The notes beneath the pieces were generated by a model. The model searched no databases and was not told the DNA's origin. It was given only the letters and a program-made list of their open reading frames with translations. A program made the translations under genes and the position numbers. From Micromonospora purpureochromogenes (GTDB taxonomy: Bacteria; Actinomycetota; Actinomycetes; Mycobacteriales; Micromonosporaceae): DNA of 64,000 bases. Numbering within the stretch: the stretch's first letter is position 1; each line of letters begins with the position of its first letter. Location: the NCBI RefSeq assembly GCF_900091515.1, contig NZ_LT607410.1:3224001-3288000 (forward strand), read 5' to 3'. Shown piece after piece: positions 50,907 to 61,438 of this stretch.

Positions 50907-53453
50907 TTATCCCCATACCGACCGCAGCGGCCGGACGGTCAGCGACCGTACGAGCACCTCACCGCCCTCGGCGAAGAGGCGGGTCCGATCGCTGGTGGGC
51001 GACGGGAAGACCTGGTCGGTGATGGTGGTCTCACCCGCCCCGCCGAACACCTCCACCGAGGAGCGGTCCACGTACGCCGTCATCCGCACCCGGTTCCCGT
51101 CGACCGACAGCGGGCCGGAGTGCACACCGGGGAAGAGCGGACCGACGTCCACCAGGCCGGCGTGCGTCCGGTCGACGAAGAGGCGGCGGGCACCGACGTC
51201 GTACCCGATCAGGGTGCGTTCCTGGTCACCGGCCCGGACCTGGAGGCCGAAGCGGTCCGCGTCGCGGAGCTCGAACTCCGCCTGGATCTCCAGCACGCTG
51301 CCGTCCGCCGCCGCAGGCAGGTCGAGCACCCCGGGCGGGACGGTGGCGTCGTGCAGCGTGAACGCGGCGCCGCCACCGCGCAGGGCGGTCGGTCGCCCGG
51401 CCGGCTGCTGGACGAGGCGCACCTCGCCGTCGACGGTCTTCAGCCCGAACTCCCGGGGCAGGGCCATCGCGCCGCGCCAGGGTGAGGTGGGGATGCTGCC
51501 GGCGTACTGCCAGTTGTTCATCCAGCCGATCACGACGCGCCGGCCACCGGGGACGTTGTCGTACGAGACCGCCGCGTAGAAGTCCTTGCCGTAGTCGACC
51601 CAGTCGTAGCGTTCCAGCTCGCCGGGTGCCGGCCGGTCGGCGAACATGACGTGGTCGACGAGGATGTGTCCCCAGCCGCCGGAGTTGAAGTCGTTGATCT
51701 CCAGATGGGCCCGCCGGCCGGCCAGGTCGCGTACGTCCCAGCTCACCCAGTCCAGGCGCTCGCTGTCCCTGCCGGTGGCGGTCCGGACCACCTCGCCGTC
51801 CACGACGAGGTTGACCGCGGTCTCCACCGACCGGGGCAGCACCGGCTCGTCGGTGGCGACGAGGTGGTCGACCAGCAGGTGCCCCCAGCCCCCGGTGTGC
51901 TGGTCGACGATCCGCAACCGGGCGCTGCGGCCCCGGAACTCGGTCACGTCCCAGCTACGCCAGTTCATGAAGCCGGAGAAGTTCCCGGTGCCGGTGCGCA
52001 CCACCTCGCCGTCGACCAGCAACTCGACCACGGTACGGCCCGCGCCGGCGTCCAGGTGGCCACCGGCGCCGACGAGCAGGCCCAGGTGGTTGCGGTCGAT
52101 GGTGAACTCGGGTGACGTCAGCGTGCCGGTCGTGGAGTCGGCCTCGTAAAAGGTGGTGAGCAGCTTCTCGCCGACGTGGCCCCGCTCCGAGCGGGTCGGA
52201 CCCACCACCGGCGCGCGGCCGCGCAGCCCGCCGGTCGCGGTCCAGCCGGCCTGCTCGTACGTCTGCCCGTCGGGCAGTTCGAAGTCGAGCACCGGCTCGG
52301 CGCCGGCGGGCACGGCGTCGGTGGTGGTGCCGGCCAGGTGCGGGTGGGCGCCGCCGCCGACGAGCAGGTTCAGGTAGTCCTGCTCGATGCTGAAGTCAGG
52401 GGAGACCATCCGACCCCGGGGCGCGTCGAAGCCGAGGAAGCTGTTGACGAGGGCCCGGCCCTGGAAGCCGCTGACCTGCTGCTGGCCGGGCACCGTACCG
52501 GGATACGGTCCGGTCCCGAACGGGCCGGGCCCCGACGCCGGATCGTTCTGGACCGTCCATCCCGCGTAGTCGCCCTCGAAGTCGGCAAAGACCTTTCCGG
52601 CCGGCGGCGCCGGCTCGCCCTCCACCACGGTCTCCGCGGTGAACGTGGTGCCGTCCCAGTCGCCGAGGAAGTACTGCGCCCCCGAGCCGCCGGCCACCGC
52701 GCCGGGGTTGAGGTTGACCACCAGGACCCACTTGCGGCGCTGCGGGTCGCCGTCGACCGGCAGCTCGAACAGGTCCGGCACCTCCCACACGCCGCCGACC
52801 GCGTTGGCCGGGCCGAAGTCGCTCAGGTGACGCCACGAGCGGAGGTCGGACGAGCCGTAGAAGCTCACCTTGTGCTCGGTGGCGAGCACGACCGCCATGG
52901 TCCACTGCCCGGATCTGGTGTCCCAGAAGACCTTCGGGTCGCGGAACTCGCGGGAACCGAGGTCGAGCACGGGATTGCCGGCGTACTTCGTCCACGTGCG
53001 ACCGCGGTCGGTGCTGTAGGCCAGCGACTGGGCCTGGATGCCGGTGGCCGGGTACCAGCTGGTGTAGACGGCGACCATCGCCGGGGCGCCCGGGGCGCCG
53101 AAGCCGGACGTGTTGCGCTCGTCCACCACGACCGAGCCCGAGAAGATGTGCTCGTCCGCCGAGTACCCAATGGCGACCGGCAGCTCCTCCCAGTGCTGCA
53201 GGTCTCGGCTGACCGCGTGGCCCCAGGACATGTTGCCCCACTGCGCGCCCTCGGGGTTGTACTGGTAGAAGAGGTGCCACTCGCCCTCGTACCACACCAG
53301 CCCGTTGGGGTCGTTCATCCAGTTGCGCTCGGGGCTGAAATGGACCTGTGGTCGGTACGGCTCGTCCCTGGTCGCGGTCGACGCCCCGGCGGCACCCGGC
53401 ACCAGCGCCACGAGAGTCGCGGCGGCCACGGCCAGCCATCGGCGAATCCTCAT
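50907..53453 (-). CDS. Secreted GH32 fructan hydrolase (levanase/inulinase type) with inserted modules
   Basis: An 848-residue secreted enzyme with a signal peptide (residues 1-25). Catalytic residues are the nucleophile Asp48 in WMNDPNG, the transition-state stabiliser Asp172 in FRDPKV and the acid/base Glu224 in WEVPDLF (most relatives have ECP). Around residue 275 the beta-propeller is interrupted by a roughly 340-residue insert with two similar beta-rich modules (LLVDGEVVRTGTG, LVVDGEVVRTATG and GGWGHxLVDH). The catalytic domain resumes at WVDYGKDFYAAVSYDNVP. It should release fructose from levan or inulin. GGAGGACGGG precedes the ATG. Confidence 0.9.
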   Translation of the reverse strand: MRIRRWLAVAAATLVALVPGAAGASTATRDEPYRPQVHFSPERNWMNDPNGLVWYEGEWHLFYQYNPEGAQWGNMSWGHAVSRDLQHWEELPVAIGYSADEHIFSGSVVVDERNTSGFGAPGAPAMVAVYTSWYPATGIQAQSLAYSTDRGRTWTKYAGNPVLDLGSREFRDPKVFWDTRSGQWTMAVVLATEHKVSFYGSSDLRSWRHLSDFGPANAVGGVWEVPDLFELPVDGDPQRRKWVLVVNLNPGAVAGGSGAQYFLGDWDGTTFTAETVVEGEPAPPAGKVFADFEGDYAGWTVQNDPASGPGPFGTGPYPGTVPGQQQVSGFQGRALVNSFLGFDAPRGRMVSPDFSIEQDYLNLLVGGGAHPHLAGTTTDAVPAGAEPVLDFELPDGQTYEQAGWTATGGLRGRAPVVGPTRSERGHVGEKLLTTFYEADSTTGTLTSPEFTIDRNHLGLLVGAGGHLDAGAGRTVVELLVDGEVVRTGTGNFSGFMNWRSWDVTEFRGRSARLRIVDQHTGGWGHLLVDHLVATDEPVLPRSVETAVNLVVDGEVVRTATGRDSERLDWVSWDVRDLAGRRAHLEINDFNSGGWGHILVDHVMFADRPAPGELERYDWVDYGKDFYAAVSYDNVPGGRRVVIGWMNNWQYAGSIPTSPWRGAMALPREFGLKTVDGEVRLVQQPAGRPTALRGGGAAFTLHDATVPPGVLDLPAAADGSVLEIQAEFELRDADRFGLQVRAGDQERTLIGYDVGARRLFVDRTHAGLVDVGPLFPGVHSGPLSVDGNRVRMTAYVDRSSVEVFGGAGETTITDQVFPSPTSDRTRLFAEGGEVLVRSLTVRPLRSVWG

Positions 53454-53533
53454 CCCGTCCTCCGTCCGTCCAGAGCGTCCGGCACCCGCTGCCGGTGCCG
53501 GGGTTCGCCCGTGGCCGAAATCGTGTGGCTGGC

Positions 53534-53547
53534 TGACATCGATGTCA
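53534..53547. promoter_or_regulatory. LacI-type operator 1 (GH32 promoter)
   Basis: TGACATCGATGTCA, a perfect 14-base palindrome. On the minus strand it overlaps TTGACA at 53548-53543, which pairs with CACGAT at 53525-53520 (17-base spacer) as a candidate promoter for the GH32 gene. Binding would block that promoter. Confidence 0.75.
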
Positions 53548-53632
53548 AGGGTTACGCCGGAGTTACGCCTCGGTTAGGAAAAACCAGGCATGTGCCCATT
53601 GACATCCCTGTGGTGCTCACTTGAAACTGCGC

Positions 53633-53646
53633 TGACATCGTTGTCA
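53633..53646. promoter_or_regulatory. LacI-type operator 2 (ABC transporter promoter)
   Basis: TGACATCGTTGTCA, one base from operator 1, 41 bases before the binding-protein ATG. A weaker third copy (TGACATCCCTGTGG) lies at 53600-53613 and overlaps a TTGACA -35 at 53599-53604. The likely transcription start falls near operator 2. Confidence 0.72.
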
Positions 53647-53687
53647 TCGACTCTCCGGTTCCGCCGGGCGTCATCGAGGGAGAACAC

Positions 53688-54770
53688 ATGTTCCAGCGCA
53701 TCGTCCGCCGCCGCGCGGCCCTGCTGGTCGCCGCCGCGGCAGCAACCAGCCTGGTCGTCACCGGATGCGGCGACAGCTCGGGCGACGGCGGTTCGGGCAG
53801 CAAGACCGTCGCCGTCTCGCTGATCACCAAGAACTCCACCAACCCGTTCTTTGTCACCATGCAGCAGGGCGCGAAGAAGGCCGCCGACGCGGAGGGCGTG
53901 AAGCTGACCCTGGCCGCCGGCAAGGAGGACGGCGACGAGGCCAGCCAGGTGCAGGCCATCGAGGACGCGATCGCCCGGGGTGACGCGGGCATCCTCATCA
54001 CCCCGAACGGCCCTGGCGTGAACCCGGCCATCAAGAAGGCCCGCGACGCCGGGCTCTACGTCATCGCGCTGGACACCCTGCCCGACCCGGCGGACACCGT
54101 GGACATCACGTTCGCCACCGACAACTTCAAGGCCGGTGAGCTGATCGGCAAGTGGACGGCAGCCCAGCTCGCCGGCAAGCCCGCGACCATCGCTCTGCTG
54201 GACCTCTTCAACGACAAGGTCGTCTCGGTCGACTACGACCGCGACCAGGGCTTCCTGACCGGGATGGGCATCGCCACCGCCGACCGGAAGAAGAACGGCG
54301 ACGAGGCGAAGACGGGCAGCTACTCGGGCGGCACCTACACGATCGCCTGCAACGAGCCGACCAACGGCGCCGAGGACGGCGGTCGCACCGCGATGGAGAA
54401 CTGCCTGACCAGGAACCCGGACATCAACGTGGTCTACACCATCAACGAGCCGGCCGCCGTCGGTGCCCACAAGGCCCTCCAGGCGGCGGGCAGGACCCAG
54501 GGCGTGCTGGTCGTCTCCGTCGACGGTGGCTGCGACGGCGTCCGCCAGATCAAGGACGGGATCATCGGCGCCACCTCCCAGCAGTATCCGCTGAAGATGG
54601 CCGAGCTCGGCGTGCAGGCGATCAAGAAGATCGCGAACGACGGGGAGAAGCCGAAGACCTCCGCGGGCCTCGATTTCTTCGACACCGGCGTCACCCTGGT
54701 CACCGACAAGGCGGCCACCGGCGTCGAGAGCATTACCAGCACCGACGGCGCGCAGCGCTGCTGGGGCTGA
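53688..54770 (+). CDS. Sugar ABC transporter substrate-binding lipoprotein (fructose-like)
   Basis: A 360-residue periplasmic-binding-type lipoprotein. The signal peptide ends in the lipobox SLVVTGCGDSS, so Cys26 is lipidated. The mature part has the type I sugar-binding pattern: LITKNSTNPFFVTMQQGAKKAA, AIARGDAGILITPNGPG, and VVSVDGGCDGVRQIKDGIIGATSQQYP. These motifs resemble fructose/ribose-binding proteins. It is the first gene of the transporter operon under the LacI-type operators. A hairpin after the stop probably lowers expression of the permease and ATPase relative to this protein. Confidence 0.9.
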   Translation: MFQRIVRRRAALLVAAAAATSLVVTGCGDSSGDGGSGSKTVAVSLITKNSTNPFFVTMQQGAKKAADAEGVKLTLAAGKEDGDEASQVQAIEDAIARGDAGILITPNGPGVNPAIKKARDAGLYVIALDTLPDPADTVDITFATDNFKAGELIGKWTAAQLAGKPATIALLDLFNDKVVSVDYDRDQGFLTGMGIATADRKKNGDEAKTGSYSGGTYTIACNEPTNGAEDGGRTAMENCLTRNPDINVVYTINEPAAVGAHKALQAAGRTQGVLVVSVDGGCDGVRQIKDGIIGATSQQYPLKMAELGVQAIKKIANDGEKPKTSAGLDFFDTGVTLVTDKAATGVESITSTDGAQRCWG

Positions 54771-54793
54771 GCCACCACCGCCACGGCCGAGGA

Positions 54794-54817
54794 GCCCGGG
54801 GAAACGCCACCCCGGGC
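54794..54817 (+). terminator. Attenuating hairpin in the sugar ABC operon
   Basis: Arms GCCCGGGG (54794-54801) and CCCCGGGC (54810-54817) with an 8-base loop, 23 bases after the binding-protein stop and 52 before the permease start. This is a common position for partial terminators that boost the binding protein. Confidence 0.55.
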
Positions 54818-54868
54818 CTTCGGCCGGGCGGCCCGTCCGCCACCGTCGACAACGGCAGGGAGCCCGCC

Positions 54869-55893
54869 GTGACCACCACGACACCACCGACCACCGCCGC
54901 ACAGCAGTTCGCCCTGCGCCGGCAGTCGCCACTGCAACGCGTCCAGCACCTGCTGCACGCGCACCCCGCGATCAGCCCGTTCCTCGTGCTGGTCATCTCG
55001 TTCGTCGTCTTCTCGACCCTCAACCCGCGGTTCGCCTCGCCGAACTCGCTGTCGCTCGTCCTGCAGCAGGTCGCGGTCATCGGCGCGCTCGCCGTCGGGC
55101 AGACACTGGTCATCCTGACCGCCGGCATCGACCTGTCGGTCGGCGCCATCACGATCCTGGCCATGATGCTCGCGGCCAAGCTGGCCGAGGGTCAGGGGCT
55201 ACCCGGCCTCCTCGCCGTCGTCCTCGCCGTCGCGGTCGGCGCCGGCGCGGGAGCGCTCAACGGGACGCTGGTGACGCGGTTGAAGCTGCCGCCCTTCATC
55301 GTCACGCTCGGCACGCTCAGCGTCTTCACCGCCATCGGGCTGCTCTACTCCGGCGGCCAGAGCGTCCAGGCCACCGACCTGCCGGCGGTGCTGAGCTGGA
55401 CCGGCGAGTCCTTCCCGGTGGGGCGATTCCGGATCACCGCCGGTGTCGTCGCGGTCGTCGTCCTCTACCTCGCGGTCGGCTTCGCCCTGGCGAAGACCGC
55501 CTGGGGCCGGCACGTCTACGCCGTCGGCGACGACAAGGAGGCCGCCCGGCTCGCCGGCATCCGGATCGACCGGGTCCTGCTCAGCGTCTACGTCGTCGCC
55601 GGCGCCATCTACGGCATCACCGCCTGGATCCTGATCGGACGTGCCGGTGCGGCCAGTCCGAACGCCATCACCGACGCCAACCTGGAGAGCATCACGGCCG
55701 TGGTCATCGGCGGCACCAGCCTCTTCGGCGGCCGGGGTGCGGTGCTCGGCACCCTGCTCGGCGCGCTGATCGTCGGGTTCTTCCGCAGCGGCCTCTCCCT
55801 CGCCGGGGTCGACGACCAGTACCGGGTACTGGCGGTCGGCCTGCTGGTGATCCTCGCCGTGGCCGTGGACCAGTGGATCAGGAAGGTGAGGTC

Positions 55894-55897
<4 letters not shown>
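54869..55897 (+). CDS. Sugar ABC transporter permease (RbsC/FrcC type)
   Basis: A 342-residue integral membrane protein with about ten hydrophobic segments, beginning after a 45-residue cytoplasmic N-terminus at PAISPFLVLVISFVVFSTL. The family motifs LTAGIDLSVGAI, IVTLGTLSVF and VIGGTSLFGGRGAVLGTLLGALI are clear. It should form the homodimeric channel of the sugar importer. GTG start at 54869, with GGCAGGGAG upstream. The stop overlaps the ATPase ATG (ATGA). Confidence 0.9.
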
Positions 55898-56736
<839 letters not shown>

Positions 56737-56790
56737 GTCGGTGGCAGCGGTGGACGGGGCGCCAGGATGCCCCGGCAGGAGAGGAACGAC

Positions 56791-57750
56791 GTGATCACGG
56801 TAGTCGGCGAGGCTCTGGTGGACCTGATCGAGCACGAGCCGGGGGAGACGGTGGCCCGTCCCGGGGGCAGCCCCGCGAACGTCGCCGTCGCGCTCGCCCG
56901 GCTCGGTCAGCCCACCAGCCTGCTGACCCAGCTCGGCGACGACGCGTACGGGCGGACGCTGCGCGCTCATCTGAGCGGCAGCGGCGTACGGCTGGATCCG
57001 GCCTCGGTGGTCGACCTGCCGGGCACCAGCGTGGCCCGGAGCCGGGTGGGCCCGGACGGACAGGCGGCGTACGACTTCGACATCGCCTGGCGGTCCTTCC
57101 CCGACGGCGCGCTCACCGCGCGTCCGGGCCCGGCCGACGTCTGCCTGCACACCGGCTCCCTCGCCACCGTGCTGCGCCCGGGCGCCGACGACGTGCTGGC
57201 GCTGGTGCGGGCCCGGCGGTACCACGCGACGATCAGCTACGACCCGAACTGCCGGCCGTCGCTGATGGGCGACCCGGCGGCGGCCCGGCAGCGGGTCGAG
57301 GAACTGGTGGCGGCGAGCGACATCGTCAAGGTGAGCCTGGAGGACCTGGCCTGGCTCTACCCGGGCCGCCGGTACGAGCGGGCGGGACACGACTGGCTGG
57401 CGGCGGGGGCGTCCCTCGTGGTGGTGACCCAGGGAGACGGTGGGGCGTGGGCGGCCACCCGTCGATGTGCCGTACGGGTGGCCGCGCTGCCGGTGACCGT
57501 GGTGGACACCGTCGGGGCGGGCGACGCGTTCACGGCCGGGCTGCTGGCGGCGCTGGACGACCGGGAGATGCTCGGCGCGGTGCGGCGGCCGGCCCTGCGC
57601 GCCGTCGGGCCGGACGCCCTCACCGCCGTGCTCCGCCAGGCCGCTCGCGTCGCCGCGTGGACCTGCGGCCGACGGGGCGCCGATCCACCCACCCGTGCCG
57701 ACCTGACGGCCGGCTCCTCCGCGGTGGCGGGATCCCCGGTGGCCGGCTGA
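56791..57750 (+). CDS. PfkB-family carbohydrate kinase (probable fructokinase)
   Basis: A 319-residue ribokinase-fold kinase. It has VVGEALVDLIEHEPGE at the N-terminus, RPGGSPANVAVALARLGQP (PfkB motif 1) and DTVGAGDAFTAGLLAAL (PfkB motif 2 with the catalytic Asp). GTG at 56791 is preferred over ATG at 56767 because AGGAGAGG lies 6-7 bases before it. Phosphorylating imported fructose fits the locus. The last 25 residues are an Ala/Gly-rich tail. Confidence 0.87.
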   Translation: MITVVGEALVDLIEHEPGETVARPGGSPANVAVALARLGQPTSLLTQLGDDAYGRTLRAHLSGSGVRLDPASVVDLPGTSVARSRVGPDGQAAYDFDIAWRSFPDGALTARPGPADVCLHTGSLATVLRPGADDVLALVRARRYHATISYDPNCRPSLMGDPAAARQRVEELVAASDIVKVSLEDLAWLYPGRRYERAGHDWLAAGASLVVVTQGDGGAWAATRRCAVRVAALPVTVVDTVGAGDAFTAGLLAALDDREMLGAVRRPALRAVGPDALTAVLRQAARVAAWTCGRRGADPPTRADLTAGSSAVAGSPVAG

Positions 57751-57806
57751 CACCGGCGGCGCAAGGGGGCGGTCGCGGTTCCGGTGGCCGGCCCGTAGCG
57801 ACCATA

Positions 57807-58067
57807 ATGGACGTCATGGTCGCTTGGGAGTACGCCCTGCTGGTCCGCCGCTACCAGGGACAGGGACGCAATTTCCACGTCTCGTTCGTCTGGTACGCCC
57901 CGGACGGGTCACGCACCGACATCACGGCGTACGGCGACACCGCGATCGCGCACCTCAACCGGGCCGGCCGGGAGGGCTGGGAGCTGGTCTCGGCCGTCGA
58001 GGACGTGAACAACGTGCAGGGCAGCACCGAGGTGCACCGCTACCACCTGAAGCGTCCGATCGCCTGA
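57807..58067 (+). CDS. Small hypothetical protein
   Basis: An 86-residue protein, beta strands followed by a short helix: WEYALLVRRYQGQGRNFHVSFVWYAPDG, AYGDTAIAHLNRAGREGWELVSAVED. The GREGWELVS segment resembles DUF4177-type small proteins. The start is ATG 57807 or ATG 57816. No ribosome binding site precedes either, so a leaderless mRNA is possible. Role unknown. Confidence 0.6.
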   Translation: MDVMVAWEYALLVRRYQGQGRNFHVSFVWYAPDGSRTDITAYGDTAIAHLNRAGREGWELVSAVEDVNNVQGSTEVHRYHLKRPIA

Positions 58068-58134
58068 TCCCGCGCTGTTGCTAGCGTGACCTACCTACCG
58101 GCGCGGGCGGGTCGCCGGCGGGGACGGGAGGGCG

Positions 58135-59793
58135 ATGGTGCGGCAGCGGTACGTCGTCGGCGTGGACTTCGGCACGCTGTCCGGCCGGGCGGTGGTGGTC
58201 GCTGTCGACGACGGCGCCGAGCTGGGCAGCGCGGTGCACCCATACCGGCACGGGGTGCTCACCGACCGGCTGCCCGACGGCCCGCCGCTGCCCCCGGACT
58301 GGGCCCTGCAGGACCCGACCGATCACCTGGCGGTGTTGCGGATCGCGGTGCCCGCCGCGCTGGCCGCCGCCGGGGTCGACCCGCGCGACGTGGTCGGCGT
58401 CGGCGTGGACGCCACCTCCTGCACGGTGCTGCCGACGCTCGCCGACGGCACCCCGCTCTGCACGCTGCCCGGGCTGCGGGACCGGCCGCACGCCTGGCCC
58501 AAGCTGTGGAAGCACCACGCCGCCCAACCCCAGGCCGACCGGATCAACGCCATCGCCCGGGAACGCGGCGAGCCCTGGCTGGGCCGCTACGGCGGCCGGG
58601 TCTCGGCCGAGTGGCAGCTGGCCAAGGCGCTGGAGCTGCTGGAGGCCGACCCGGAGGTCTTCGACGCCGCGCAACGCTGGATCGAGGCGGCCGACTGGAT
58701 CGTGTGGCGGCTCTGCGGACGGGAGACCCGCAACGTCTCCGCCGCCGGCTTCAAGGGGCTGCGCCAGGACGGCCGCGAGCCGTCCCCGCAGTTCCTCGCC
58801 GCGCTGCACCCGGCGCTGCCCGGGCTGCTGGCCAAGGTCGACGGGCCGCTGGCAGCGCTGGGTGCCCGGGCGGGGACGCTCACCGCCGAGGCGGCCGGCT
58901 GGACCGGCCTGCCGGAGGGAACCCCGGTGGCGGTCGGCGCCATCGACGCGCACGTCACCGCGGCGGCCGCCCGCTGCGTCGCGCCCGGGCGGATGCTCGC
59001 CGTGCTGGGCACCTCCACCTGCCTGATCATGAACGCGGACGACTGCCACGAGGTGCCCGGCGTGTGCGGGGTGGTCGACGGCGGGGTGAGCGCCGGCAGC
59101 TGGGGGTACGAGGCCGGGCAGAGCGGGGTGGGCGACATCTTCGCCTGGTACGTCAACCGGGCGCTGCCCGCGTCGTACGCCGAACAGGCGCGGCGGCGCG
59201 GCGTCAGCCCGTACGAGCTGCTGGACTCGCTCGCCGCCGAGCAGCCGGTGGGCGGGCACGGGCTGCTCGCGCTGGACTGGCACAGCGGCAACCGCTCGGT
59301 GCTGATGGACCACGAGCTGAGCGGGGTGCTGGTCGGCCTGACCCTGGCCACCCGGCCGGAGGAGATCTGGCGGGCGCTGCTGGAGGCGACCGCGTTCGGG
59401 GCGCGGACCGTGGTGGAGGCGTTCACCGCCGCCGGGGTGCCGGTGCGCGAGCTGACCGCCGCCGGTGGCCTCACCGCCAACCGGCTGCTGCTGCGGATCT
59501 ACGCCGACGTGCTGGGCCGGCCGCTGCACGTGCTGGACGCGGCGCAGCCGGCGGCGCTGGGCGCGGCCATCCACGCGGCGGTGGCCGGCGGGGCGTACCC
59601 GGACGTGTCGACCGCGTCGGCGGCGATGGGTGCGCCGCACCGCGAGACGTTCCACCCGGACCGGGCCCGCGCCGCCGCCTACGACGAGCTGTACGCCGAG
59701 TACCGGGCCCTGCACGACCACTTCGGCCGGGGCGGCACCGACGTCCTGCACCGCCTCCGCGCCCTCCGCAACCGCGCCCACCACACCCCCTGA
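58135..59793 (+). CDS. araB: Ribulokinase
   Basis: A 552-residue FGGY-family kinase. The N-terminus YVVGVDFGTLSGRAVVVAV and GVGVDATSCTVLP are the AraB-type phosphate motifs, and the C-terminal half has GTSTCLIMN, SGVGDIFAWYVNR and LTAAGGLTANRLLLRIYAD. Length and motifs match AraB rather than xylulokinase or glycerol kinase. It would phosphorylate L-ribulose for arabinose use, although araA and araD are not in this window. GGGAGGG lies 6 bases before the ATG. It converges on glyA and the shared terminator at 59928-59962. Confidence 0.87.
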   Translation: MVRQRYVVGVDFGTLSGRAVVVAVDDGAELGSAVHPYRHGVLTDRLPDGPPLPPDWALQDPTDHLAVLRIAVPAALAAAGVDPRDVVGVGVDATSCTVLPTLADGTPLCTLPGLRDRPHAWPKLWKHHAAQPQADRINAIARERGEPWLGRYGGRVSAEWQLAKALELLEADPEVFDAAQRWIEAADWIVWRLCGRETRNVSAAGFKGLRQDGREPSPQFLAALHPALPGLLAKVDGPLAALGARAGTLTAEAAGWTGLPEGTPVAVGAIDAHVTAAAARCVAPGRMLAVLGTSTCLIMNADDCHEVPGVCGVVDGGVSAGSWGYEAGQSGVGDIFAWYVNRALPASYAEQARRRGVSPYELLDSLAAEQPVGGHGLLALDWHSGNRSVLMDHELSGVLVGLTLATRPEEIWRALLEATAFGARTVVEAFTAAGVPVRELTAAGGLTANRLLLRIYADVLGRPLHVLDAAQPAALGAAIHAAVAGGAYPDVSTASAAMGAPHRETFHPDRARAAAYDELYAEYRALHDHFGRGGTDVLHRLRALRNRAHHTP

Positions 59794-59831
59794 CCCACCC
59801 CGGCCCGCGCCCATCCCGCCCGACGACCTCG

Positions 59832-59890
59832 GTGATCAAGAGGTTTGCGTCGGGGAGAGCGCGTTCCCGTGACCGAAACTTCTTGATCAC
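59832..59890. repeat. Dispersed inverted repeat, copy 2 (TGATCA-AGTT type)
   Basis: Arms 59832-59851 and 59871-59890 are 20 bases, core GTGATCAAG-AGTTT, with three mismatches. It is similar in form and core to the copy at 29715-29774. It lies between the convergent araB and glyA genes. Confidence 0.65.
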
Positions 59891-59927
59891 GGGGCCTGGG
59901 CCGGCCGGCGAAAAGGGGGAGGGACGG

Positions 59928-59962
59928 CGACGCCCCGCCGGGCGGGGCCGGGCGGGGCGTCG
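59928..59962. terminator. Terminator for glyA and araB
   Basis: Perfect 12-base arms CGACGCCCCGCC (59928-59939) and complement (59951-59962) with an 11-base loop, 15 bases after the glyA stop. Confidence 0.8.
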
Positions 59963-59977
59963 GGGGTGCGGGTGGGG

Positions 59978-61414
59978 TCAGCCCAGGTCGACCGCGGGGT
60001 AGAGGGGGAAGCCGGTGAGCAGCTCGCTGGCCTGCTTGCTGATCTTGTCGGCCAGCGCCGGGTCGAGGACGTACTTGGCCTTCGACGGGGTGCCGTCCGC
60101 GTTGCTGCCGGCCTGCGTCTGGCTGAGTACGGTGTGGATCAGCTCGGCGGTCTGATCCATCTCGGCGACGCCGAGGCCCCGGGTGGTCAGCGCCGGGGTG
60201 CCGATCCGGATGCCCGAGGTGTACCAGGCGCCGTTCGGGTCCTGCGGGACCGCGTTGCGGTTGGTGACGATGCCGGAGTCCAGCAGCGCCTGCTCGGCCT
60301 GCCGGCCGGTCAGGCCGTAGCCGGAGACGTCGAGCAGCACCAGGTGGTTGTCGGTGCCGCCGGTGACCAGCTTCGTACCCCGGCGCACCAGGCCCTCGGC
60401 GAGCGCCTGGGCGTTGTCGACGATGCGCTGGGCGTAGTCGGCGAAGTCGGGGCGGCGGGCCTCGGCCAGGGCGACGGCCTTGGCCGCCATCACGTGCGGC
60501 AGCGGACCGCCGAGCACCATCGGGCAGCCCCGGTCCACCTGGTCGGCCAGCTCCGGGCCGCAGAGCACCATGCCGCCGCGCGGACCGCGCAGCGACTTGT
60601 GGGTGGTGGTGGTGACGATGTGCGCGTGCGGCACCGGGTCGAAGTCGCCGGTGAAGACCTTGCCCGCGACCAGGCCGGCGAAGTGCGCCATGTCCACCAT
60701 GAAGGTGGCGCCGACCGAGTCGGCGATCTCCCGCATGATCCGGAAGTTCACCTTCCGCGGGTACGCCGAGTAGCCGGCGACCAGGATCAGCGGCTTGAAC
60801 TCGCGGGCCGCCTCGGCCACCCGGTCGTAGTCGATCAGGCCGGTCGCCGGGTCGGTGCCGTAGCTGCGCTGGTCGAACATCTTGCCGGAGATGTTCGGTC
60901 GGAAGCCGTGGGTGAGGTGGCCGCCGGCGTCCAGCGACATGCCGAGCATCCGCTGGTTGCCCAGCTCCCGGCGCAGCGCGAACCAGTCCGCCTCGGTGAG
61001 GTCGTTGACCTGGCGTACCTGGGCCTTCTTCAACGCCGGGGACTCCACCCGGTCGGCCAGGATCGCCCAGAACGCCACCAGGTTGGCGTCGATGCCGGAG
61101 TGCGGCTGCACGTACGCGTGCGCGGCGCCGAACAGCTCCTTGGCGTGCTCGGCGGCGAGCGCCTCGACGGTGTCCACGTTCTGGCAGCCCGCGTAGAAGC
61201 GGCGGCCGACGGTGCCCTCGGCGTACTTGTCGCTGAACCAGTTGCCCATGGCCAGCAGGGTGGCCGGAGAGGCGTAGTTCTCGCTGGCGATGAGCTTCAG
61301 CGACTCGCGCTGGTCGGCCAGCTCGGCGCCGATGGCGTCGGCCACCCGGGGCTCGACGGCGCGGATCACCTCGAGCGCGCTGCGGAATGCGGTGGATTCG
61401 GCGTTCAGCGACAT
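59978..61414 (-). CDS. glyA: Serine hydroxymethyltransferase
   Basis: A 478-residue PLP enzyme making glycine and 5,10-methylene-tetrahydrofolate from serine. Motifs include [13 protein letters not shown] (about residue 41), [24 protein letters not shown] and the PLP lysine motif [14 protein letters not shown]. It is longer than the E. coli form by about 60 residues, with insertions around residues 125-165 as in other actinomycete forms. GTAGGAGGTCGC directly precedes the ATG. A ZTP riboswitch lies in the leader, linking expression to folate and purine status. Confidence 0.95.
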   Translation of the reverse strand: MSLNAESTAFRSALEVIRAVEPRVADAIGAELADQRESLKLIASENYASPATLLAMGNWFSDKYAEGTVGRRFYAGCQNVDTVEALAAEHAKELFGAAHAYVQPHSGIDANLVAFWAILADRVESPALKKAQVRQVNDLTEADWFALRRELGNQRMLGMSLDAGGHLTHGFRPNISGKMFDQRSYGTDPATGLIDYDRVAEAAREFKPLILVAGYSAYPRKVNFRIMREIADSVGATFMVDMAHFAGLVAGKVFTGDFDPVPHAHIVTTTTHKSLRGPRGGMVLCGPELADQVDRGCPMVLGGPLPHVMAAKAVALAEARRPDFADYAQRIVDNAQALAEGLVRRGTKLVTGGTDNHLVLLDVSGYGLTGRQAEQALLDSGIVTNRNAVPQDPNGAWYTSGIRIGTPALTTRGLGVAEMDQTAELIHTVLSQTQAGSNADGTPSKAKYVLDPALADKISKQASELLTGFPLYPAVDLG

Positions 61415-61438
61415 GCGACCTCCTACAGACGTGCGGAA

